From the NCBI GenBank assembly GCA_029582165.1, contig CM055883.1, forward strand, positions 22,050,501-22,114,500: DNA of 64,000 bases, read 5' to 3'. Positions 63,701 to 64,000 of this stretch are shown piece after piece. The notes beneath the pieces were generated by a model, which made no database searches, was not told the origin of the DNA, and was given only the letters and a program-made list of their open reading frames with translations. The DNA comes from Portulaca oleracea. Lineage: Eukaryota; Streptophyta; Magnoliopsida; Caryophyllales; Portulacaceae. The translations under genes and the position numbers were made by a program. Within the stretch, counting starts at the first letter, position 1. Each line of letters begins with the position of its first letter.

Positions 63701-63986
63701 TCCTAGGGAAATCTTTCCCATGGAAAACTTCCCATGGGAAATTTTCTCCGGGAAAAATTTCTTTGGGGTTCCTACCAAACACTCCCTAAGTCATTTTGGC
63801 ACAATGCAGAACTTAACCATCAACCAACTTGGATTACCAATATGTCTTGTCCGGTTAACGGTGGCATTCAAAATTTTGCTAAATCTGTTACAGCTCTGTG
63901 AATTCAAGCAAAACTATTGGTCAATGGTGCGCTTCCAGGGGACTTGTATGCTGCACAAGTTGATTCAAGACAGTCATGTTGTTTAA
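12638..63986 (+). CDS. IDM1/ROS4-like PHD-finger GNAT acetyltransferase gene (24 coding exons)
   Basis: Whole coding span of the only intact host gene. The exons listed separately join without a frame break to about 1,071 codons, close to the roughly 1,000-1,200 residues of Arabidopsis relatives such as At2g36720 and IDM1. Order: acidic/basic low-complexity N terminus (1-260), TDBD 1 (about 270-340), Cys-pair region, Ser/Lys-rich linker from repeated mini-exons (about 418-611), TDBD 2 (612-675), PHD finger C4HC3 (C710-C749), second PHD-like module (C798-C853), GNAT domain (about 925-1041) and a short conserved tail. Family knowledge: these proteins are nuclear, read histone or DNA state through PHD modules, and IDM1 acetylates histone H3 to guide active DNA demethylation. 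That exact role is inference here. Introns total about 48 kb and are packed with transposable elements. Splice sites of the linker exons are the least certain. Confidence 0.9.
13740..13811 (+). CDS. Exon 2: TDBD 1 core
   Basis: 24 codons, phase 0 at both ends, acceptor TGTAG and donor GTAAGT. Encodes the conserved core with the CSCGLCQGC cysteine cluster, residues 290-313. Confidence 0.9.
13923..14127 (+). CDS. Exon 3: end of TDBD 1 and flanking Cys motif
   Basis: Encodes residues 314-381, starting [12 protein letters not shown], a hallmark of the family. It ends in a CHNCN motif in phase 1 at a GTGAGT donor. Confidence 0.9.
14240..14348 (+). CDS. Exon 4: Cys-pair segment
   Basis: Continues from exon 3 and completes a C-x2-C ... 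C-x2-C arrangement (CHNC, then CSLC). Of the possible ends, 14348 (AG, phase 2, donor GTCTGA) is chosen because it alone joins exon 5 in the open frame. The donor is weak. Confidence 0.75.
14655..15364. mobile_element. GTTACCTGGACTCGG-type TIR element in intron 4
   Basis: Perfect 15-base inverted ends, GTTACCTGGACTCGG at 14655 and its complement ending at 15364. Subterminal parts are rich in GGATCCG and GACACG words. The core (about 14770-15000) is GC-rich, unlike its surroundings, and could be captured host sequence; I see no known domain. Confidence 0.7.
15365..16977. other. Intron 4 DNA without a recognised gene
   Basis: No coding signal. A poly-G run of about 22 lies at 16799-16820, after a T tract. 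16540-16640 resembles a decayed repeat rich in AGGCGCAC words, seen again near 41570, 44280 and 53150. Confidence 0.5.
16981..17173. mobile_element. Short copy of the GTTACTTGGACTCGG repeat family
   Basis: Starts GTTACTTGGACTCGGGTAC and ends GGAGTAAC, with TCCGAGTGTC words between. Same family as 14655 and 45657. Confidence 0.65.
17568..17926. mobile_element. Foldback MITE in intron 4
   Basis: Two inverted arms of about 165 bases (17568-17735 and 17765-17926) with outer word TTTTAAAAAGGGTTTTTGGC. Almost the whole element is a hairpin. Confidence 0.85.
18003..18095 (+). CDS. Exon 5: first Ser-rich linker exon
   Basis: Phase 2 to phase 2, 93 bases. It starts RSSKCLSLS, resembling the next exon (KSSKGSILS), so it may belong to the repeated-exon family. 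The GTTGGT donor at 18096 is chosen because it restores phase 2 for the downstream exons; the same donor word is used after exons 12 and 23. A donor at 18100 is possible but breaks the frame. Confidence 0.65.
18392..18436 (+). CDS. Exon 6: shortened linker repeat exon
   Basis: Phase 2/2, 45 bases, ending at donor GTTTGA. The sequence beyond the donor still matches the second half of exon 7, but a 2-base deletion (GTTTGAAGTC against GTTTGAAAAGTC) puts a stop in frame. A new donor inside the old exon may rescue it, or the exon may be skipped. Confidence 0.5.
18519..18611 (+). CDS. Exon 7: linker repeat exon, best-preserved unit
   Basis: Phase 2/2, 93 bases, acceptor TTTAG and donor GTATGG. Encodes about 31 basic and Ser-rich residues with the unit signature [12 protein letters not shown]. 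Such segments look disordered; no fold is recognised. Confidence 0.7.
18675..18722 (+). pseudogene. Half copy of linker exon 7
   Basis: Repeats the second half of exon 7 plus its donor and following intron ([12 protein letters not shown], then GTATGGTC). An AAG acceptor-like triplet lies just before it and the piece would keep phase 2/2, so it could be used as a 48-base exon. The lack of the first half and the poor acceptor make use uncertain. Confidence 0.4.
19001..19087 (+). CDS. Exon 8: linker repeat exon
   Basis: Phase 2/2, 87 bases, acceptor TTCAG and donor GTATGA. The central words [14 protein letters not shown] align with exons 7 and 10. Confidence 0.65.
19357..20179. mobile_element. 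hAT-type MITE (GGGTAT dialect) in intron 8
   Basis: Ends AAGGGTGGGAATTG ... CAATTCCCACCCCTA, flanked by an exact 8-base duplication TCCTATTT (19349-19356 and 20180-20187). Subterminal regions are made of CCCATACC/GGGTATGG words; the core is AT-rich. Confidence 0.85.
20188..21183. other. Intron 8 DNA, no gene recognised
   Basis: AT-rich, only short frames. No element ends found. Confidence 0.5.
21184..21798. mobile_element. hAT-type MITE (GGTCC dialect) in intron 8
   Basis: Ends TAGGCTTGAGCA ... TGCTCAGCCCTA with flanks TCCTTGAG and ACCTTGAG (7 of 8 alike). Subterminal parts are rich in CGGTCCAGTCC and GGACCGA words. The core 21380-21650 is CT- and GC-rich and could be captured exon sequence; parent unknown. 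Confidence 0.75.
22380..22712. repeat. Tandem duplication of about 166 bases
   Basis: 22374-22543 and 22544-22712 are about 90 percent alike (shared words TAGATAACTTGTACCAAGC, CTGGATCATCCATGATGT). No coding meaning seen. Confidence 0.75.
23752..24084 (-). pseudogene. Pararetroviral reverse transcriptase fragment
   Basis: About 90 codons show RT palm motifs: a [12 protein letters not shown] stretch, an IFQRRMD stretch and YIDD at 23844-23833. The wording matches Caulimoviridae rather than Ty3/gypsy. The frame breaks shortly after YIDD and before the fingers region. RNase H was not recognised downstream. Confidence 0.8.
24450..24908 (-). pseudogene. Pararetroviral aspartic protease fragment
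   Basis: A short frame (24908-24714) has [10 protein letters not shown] and [10 protein letters not shown], corresponding to the protease active-site block. The usual D-T/S-G reads D-N-G, so it would be inactive. After a break, an IGNDF-like word and HSVPIEK follow (about 24560-24450), as in the protease-RT connector. Confidence 0.65.
25290..25826 (-). pseudogene. Pararetroviral movement protein fragment
   Basis: About 134 open codons (25826-25422) include [19 protein letters not shown] and NGSYGLNC, which match the 30K-type movement protein core. An overlapping shifted frame continues to about 25290. The first residues come from the end of the inserted TIR element, so the viral start is lost. 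Confidence 0.75.
25813..27978. mobile_element. TIR element carrying LRR gene sequence, nested in the pararetrovirus
   Basis: Inverted arms of about 130 bases (25813-25944 and 27848-27978), more than 90 percent alike, outer word CTGGGAGGTG. A further inverted word of about 42 bases lies inside (26355-26396 and 27737-27779). No transposase frame. The target duplication is unclear: flanks share only AAATTT-rich sequence. Viral movement and coat protein fragments lie on either side. Confidence 0.8.
26460..27791 (-). pseudogene. Receptor-like protein LRR fragment (captured)
   Basis: Minus-strand frames 27791-27243, 27243-27043 and 26853-26563 carry plant extracellular LRRs: [59 protein letters not shown] and LRGKIPECI. 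This is the LRR pattern of receptor-like proteins and receptor kinases. Frameshifts near 27243 and several stops separate the pieces; signal peptide, membrane segment and kinase were not seen. It looks like a gene piece carried by the TIR element, not a working gene. Confidence 0.8.
28190..28990 (-). pseudogene. Pararetroviral coat protein fragment
   Basis: The frame 28823-28512 carries a capsid core ([14 protein letters not shown]). It is followed by an overlapping Lys/Arg-rich frame (28564-28292) and a zinc knuckle read from 28264 to 28223 ([13 protein letters not shown]). The first knuckle cysteine is replaced by Arg. Order core, basic stretch, knuckle is typical of Caulimoviridae coat proteins. 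At least two frameshifts. Confidence 0.75.
29857..29946 (+). CDS. Exon 9: linker repeat exon
   Basis: Phase 2/2, 90 bases, acceptor TTTTAG and donor GTATGG. Contains [15 protein letters not shown], aligning with the SS-x-F-x-KSSE core of exons 7 and 8 although 10.8 kb of intron separates it from exon 8. Confidence 0.65.
30267..30347 (+). CDS. Exon 10: linker repeat exon
   Basis: Phase 2/2, 81 bases, donor GTATTG. The words [15 protein letters not shown] match [15 protein letters not shown] of exon 8. Confidence 0.6.
30348..32058. other. Intron 10 left part, no gene recognised
   Basis: No domain found. Contains a (CT)n microsatellite at 31221-31260. Confidence 0.5.
31221..31260. repeat. (CT)n microsatellite
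   Basis: Twenty CT repeats. Confidence 0.95.
32064..33391 (-). mobile_element. Solo LTR with target duplication in intron 10
   Basis: 1,328 bases with TGATA ... TATCA ends, flanked by exact GTTGT duplications (32059-32063 and 33392-33396). Read on the minus strand it starts TGATAAGTGCATGTTTTGCC, a start I associate with Tat/Ogre-type LTRs. Contains CCACGGTCTGTGG-like words near 33085-33130. No internal region, so it arose by LTR-LTR recombination. Confidence 0.85.
33775..33867 (+). CDS. Exon 11: last linker repeat exon
   Basis: Phase 2/2, 93 bases, acceptor GTTCAG and donor GTCTGT. Contains [17 protein letters not shown]. It leads in phase into the conserved [13 protein letters not shown] of exon 12, which fixes the frame of the whole array. 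Confidence 0.7.
34289..34370 (+). CDS. Exon 12: start of TDBD 2
   Basis: Encodes [20 protein letters not shown] then GYYARGQ, among the most conserved stretches of the family (residues 612-639). Phase 2 start, phase 0 end, donor GTTGGT. Confidence 0.92.
34494..35106 (-). pseudogene. Copia-type gag (UBN2-like) remnant in intron 12
   Basis: From about 35106 the minus strand reads [14 protein letters not shown], then after breaks [39 protein letters not shown] and KLCGEPITD. This is the gag block common to plant copia-type elements. Stops and shifts disable it. No zinc knuckle, integrase or RT was found nearby. Confidence 0.8.
35110..37910. other. Probable leader/LTR remains of the copia-type element
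   Basis: No coding signal. Sits upstream (minus sense) of the gag remnant. 37370-37440 has CCGTGGACCGTGG words like those in the other LTRs, and an inverted word TGTTGGGGCACTCCCAACA lies near 37680-37698, which could be an LTR edge. Ends not proven. Confidence 0.4.
37911..38254. mobile_element. Foldback MITE (family Y copy 1)
   Basis: Inverted arms of about 145 bases: outer ATTGTAATATACCCACC, then ATTGGATACTAATATA and GTACTTACCATGACTT. The same family sits in the gypsy LTR at 51.47-51.99 kb. Confidence 0.85.
38335..38545. repeat. Inverted repeat, arms about 59 bases
   Basis: 38335-38393 and 38488-38545 are inverse copies (CAATGTCGTGAGTTGGGA against CAATGTCGTTAGTTGGAA). A second, unrelated foldback element next to family Y copy 1. 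Confidence 0.75.
38560..39924. other. Intron 12 right part, no gene recognised
   Basis: Only short frames; a poly-G run of 14 near 39109-39122. Confidence 0.5.
39925..39981 (+). CDS. Exon 13: TDBD 2 core
   Basis: 19 codons, phase 0/0. [17 protein letters not shown] is the expected continuation of GYYARGQ, found 5.6 kb downstream. The donor GTGGTC is weak; the join to exon 14 gives one residue fewer than in relatives as I recall them. Confidence 0.85.
40081..40133 (+). CDS. Exon 14: end of TDBD 2
   Basis: [18 protein letters not shown], the conserved closing part of the module; phase 0 start, phase 2 end, donor GTAAGT. Confidence 0.9.
40223..40389 (+). CDS. Exon 15: TDBD-PHD connector and first half of the PHD finger
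   Basis: Encodes [14 protein letters not shown] and then the PHD ligands C710, C713, C722, C725 and H730 ([12 protein letters not shown] ... CDGCPRSFH). Phase 1 end at GTAAGC. Confidence 0.93.
40390..42546. other. Intron 15, no gene recognised
   Basis: 2.2 kb splitting the PHD finger between H730 and C733. Around 41570-41690 lies a decayed repeat rich in GGCGCCC words. Confidence 0.5.
42547..42757 (+). CDS. Exon 16: second half of the PHD finger and linker
   Basis: Supplies PHD ligands C733, C746 and C749 (WYCKYC) and the family block [17 protein letters not shown]. It ends with C798 and C801 of the second zinc module, phase 2, donor GTAATG. Confidence 0.93.
43502..43559 (+). CDS. Exon 17: second PHD-like module, part 1
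   Basis: [20 protein letters not shown]. Acceptor GCTAGCAG|A is chosen so that AG from exon 16 plus A gives Arg. Contains C807 and C819. Confidence 0.9.
43693..43749 (+). CDS. Exon 18: second PHD-like module, part 2
   Basis: [19 protein letters not shown], phase 0/0. Supplies C822, H827 and C830. Confidence 0.9.
43870..44115 (+). CDS. Exon 19: end of PHD-like module and pre-GNAT helix region
   Basis: 82 codons, phase 0/0. Starts [13 protein letters not shown] (C849, C853). Continues with LPESL and [20 protein letters not shown], conserved ahead of the acetyltransferase domain. Confidence 0.93.
44330..45656. other. Intron 19 left part with repeat remains
   Basis: 44600-44880 read on the minus strand gives an acidic/basic low-complexity stretch like hAT transposase C termini, too weak to name. 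44950-45230 resembles the inverted-LTR family at 56.3-57.0 kb (words CAATATTCAATGTAG, GAAATAGGA). Confidence 0.35.
45657..45750. mobile_element. Fragment of the GTTACTTGGACTCGG repeat family
   Basis: GTTACTTGGACTCGGATAC start and TTTTAAAGAA..TTTTATACATTTTC interior shared with 16981-17100. The right end is missing. Confidence 0.6.
46740..47831 (+). mobile_element. 5' LTR of Ty3/gypsy deletion derivative
   Basis: Matches 50805-52492 throughout (for example GGGTCGGATCGGGAGTTCG, TTGTAAAGCTTTGGGCCC). Its outer end is not clear. Rich in GCACGATCG words (47110-47340). The primer-binding site follows. Confidence 0.75.
47837..47849 (+). other. Primer-binding site (initiator Met tRNA type)
   Basis: TGGTATTAGAGCT, one mismatch to the common TGGTATCAGAGC, directly after the 5' LTR. 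Confidence 0.75.
47950..50290 (+). pseudogene. Degenerate gypsy gag-protease
   Basis: Frames shift repeatedly. Readable parts are an N-terminal leader (48109-48378, [19 protein letters not shown]), a gag core (about 48425-48700; [17 protein letters not shown] and [15 protein letters not shown] across frames), [19 protein letters not shown] (about 48820-48940) and a broken zinc knuckle ([13 protein letters not shown], about 49690-49740). Near 50100-50170 CHILLGRP from the end of protease follows. A hAT MITE splits it at 48995-49569. RT, RNase H and integrase are absent. Confidence 0.75.
48995..49569. mobile_element. hAT-type MITE (GGATCG dialect) in gypsy gag
   Basis: Ends TAGGGGTAGGC ... GCCCACCCCTA with exact 8-base duplication ATCACCCC (48987-48994 and 49570-49577). 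Subterminal parts are built of CCGATCC/CGGATCGG words. Confidence 0.9.
50740..52492 (+). mobile_element. 3' LTR of the gypsy derivative
   Basis: Follows a polypurine tract AAGAAGGGGAG (50727-50737). Starts TGAAGTATATC. Contains GCACGATCGTG words and a nested MITE (51470-51990) that the 5' LTR lacks. Confidence 0.8.
51470..51990. mobile_element. Foldback MITE (family Y copy 2) in the 3' LTR
   Basis: Arms share ATTGTAATATACCAACC, ATTGGACAGTAATAT and TACCTAGGTGA with 37911-38254, in inverted order at the other end. The 5' LTR runs straight from the CCCCTT-rich stretch to TTTTCCCTTTTTGC at this place, so the insertion is younger than the LTR pair. Confidence 0.8.
52493..54277. other. Intron 19 right part, no gene recognised
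   Basis: AT- and T-rich. No element ends found. 53090-53230 has the AGGCGC/CACCTTGG decayed repeat. Confidence 0.5.
54278..54342 (+). CDS. Exon 20: GNAT domain entry
   Basis: [20 protein letters not shown]: start of the acetyltransferase domain, 10.2 kb after exon 19. Phase 0 to phase 2, donor GTAAGT. Confidence 0.92.
54449..54505 (+). CDS. Exon 21: GNAT domain
   Basis: [19 protein letters not shown], phase 2/2, donor GTAAGA. Confidence 0.92.
54584..54677 (+). CDS. Exon 22: GNAT core with acetyl-CoA loop
   Basis: [20 protein letters not shown] and then TGNHGKG. The HGKGY stretch completed by exon 23 occupies the position of the GNAT motif-A loop that binds acetyl-CoA. Confidence 0.92.
54678..56285. 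other. Intron 22 left part, repeat-like DNA
   Basis: 55190-55330 shares words with 21970-22060 (CATGATATAGAAACA, AATTCAAGATAC), so both belong to an unnamed dispersed repeat. No domain seen in the short frames. Confidence 0.45.
56291..56612 (+). mobile_element. LTR, left arm of an inverted LTR pair
   Basis: 322 bases, TGATGGAAGAC ... TCTCTATCA. It is the inverse of 56647-56971. Confidence 0.8.
56647..56971 (-). mobile_element. LTR, right arm of an inverted LTR pair
   Basis: 325 bases; on the minus strand TGATGGAGGAC ... TCTCTATCA. It is followed (minus sense) by TTGGTATCAAAACAAG, a Met-tRNA-type primer-binding site, in the 34-base gap. The pair is flanked by CTATA on both sides (56286-56290 and 56972-56976). 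Confidence 0.8.
56977..59927. other. Intron 22 middle part, mixed repeat remains
   Basis: An (AC)n microsatellite lies at 57764-57803. 57960-58260 looks like the 3' part of a copia-type LTR (CTTGTCCCATATCGGTAGTATGG), ends not proven. 59390-59530 resembles a small MITE (CTGTTTGGTTGG ... TTTGGGAGG). 59700-59900 is GC-richer and unidentified. Confidence 0.4.
57764..57803. repeat. (AC)n microsatellite
   Basis: AC repeats with one G interruption. Confidence 0.9.
59928..60650. mobile_element. MITE, family X copy 2
   Basis: Shares most of its length with 10331-11292 (GAAGTGTTTGGCCTAGCTTATGACATAA type words), starts GCCTGCTTGGCCTAATTT. It lacks the Stowaway insertion. Confidence 0.7.
60939..61442. 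mobile_element. hAT-type MITE (CCCGAA dialect)
   Basis: Ends TAGACCTGGCAATTTC ... GAATTGACAGGTCTA with exact 8-base duplication CAAACTAC (60931-60938 and 61443-61450). Subterminal parts are made of GACCCGAACCCG words. Confidence 0.9.
61451..62820. other. Intron 22 right part, no gene recognised
   Basis: AT-rich. 62340-62470 has TTCGGGTT-rich words recalling the CCCGAA MITE dialect, without clear ends. Confidence 0.45.
62825..63195 (+). repeat. Three diverged tandem copies before exon 23
   Basis: Copies around 62840-62945, 63025-63125 and 63135-63195 share GCTGTTGCTTTTCATAATGC, then AGATATGATTT, then GTATTGTTGGC words. The first two contain an acceptor-like TTTCATA-TGCAG. Confidence 0.6.
63212..63352 (+). 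CDS. Exon 23: GNAT C-terminal part
   Basis: 47 codons, phase 0/0: [17 protein letters not shown], then [11 protein letters not shown] and FGFTKM, strongly conserved. It lies 8.5 kb after exon 22. Confidence 0.93.
63535..63790. mobile_element. Small MITE in intron 23 with palindromic core
   Basis: Imperfect inverted ends AGGGTACGTTTGGTTGG and CCTACCAAACACTCCCT. The core is a chain of GGGAAA...TTTCCC palindromes, resembling the cluster at 7.9-8.2 kb. Confidence 0.65.
63894..63986 (+). CDS. Exon 24: C-terminal tail and stop
   Basis: Thirty codons plus TAA at 63984-63986. The tail contains [12 protein letters not shown], matching the family's conserved F-x-GT-x-ML-x-K ending. The acceptor TTACAG is phase 0 with exon 23. 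The 3' UTR runs out of the window. Confidence 0.88.
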   Translation, partial: LCEFKQNYWSMVRFQGTCMLHKLIQDSHVV

Positions 63987-64000
63987 AGCTCGCTGATCCT

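Noticed and set aside
1..64000. tRNA, rRNA or CRISPR-like arrays
   Set aside because: No cloverleaf, rRNA core or spaced direct-repeat array was recognised by eye; tandem structures seen are microsatellites, LTR units or MITE palindromes.

Overview
The window is nuclear DNA of a flowering plant, most likely a eudicot. Introns are AT-rich with GT..AG borders, microsatellites are abundant, and transposable elements take up most of the sequence. I cannot name the species.

One host gene dominates. Its start codon is at 12638 and its stop codon ends at 63986 on the + strand, so its coding part spans about 51.3 kb. I resolve 24 coding exons that join in frame to about 1,071 codons. The product is a nuclear chromatin protein of the IDM1/ROS4-like class: two Tify-binding (TDBD) modules, a PHD finger, a second PHD-like zinc module and a C-terminal GNAT acetyltransferase domain. 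Between the two TDBD modules lies an array of small exons that all start and end in phase 2. They encode related Ser/Lys/Arg-rich linker units and include a frameshifted copy and a half copy. A short upstream ORF whose first five codons copy the main start lies 78 bases before the true ATG.

1-12.5 kb is repeat-rich upstream DNA. It holds a minus-strand, gag-only (non-autonomous) LTR retrotransposon with tandem LTRs (1-6.16 kb), a cluster of palindromes (7.94-8.2 kb), AT microsatellites, a 1-kb MITE with a Stowaway element nested in it (10.3-11.3 kb) and a long-TIR element carrying a coiled-coil gene fragment (11.4-11.95 kb).

The introns are swollen by insertions. Intron 4 has foldback MITEs. 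Intron 8 (10.8 kb) has two hAT-type MITEs and a degraded endogenous pararetrovirus, which is itself interrupted by a TIR element carrying a receptor-like-protein LRR fragment. Intron 10 has a solo LTR with a 5-bp target duplication. Intron 12 has a copia-type gag remnant and foldback MITEs. Intron 19 (10.2 kb) has a Ty3/gypsy deletion derivative with a hAT MITE in its gag and another MITE in its 3' LTR. Intron 22 (8.5 kb) has two LTRs in inverted orientation inside one 5-bp target duplication, plus hAT MITEs.

No rRNA or tRNA gene, CRISPR array or bacterial feature was seen. All exon joints were read by eye from frame, GT/AG borders and family conservation; none has transcript support here.
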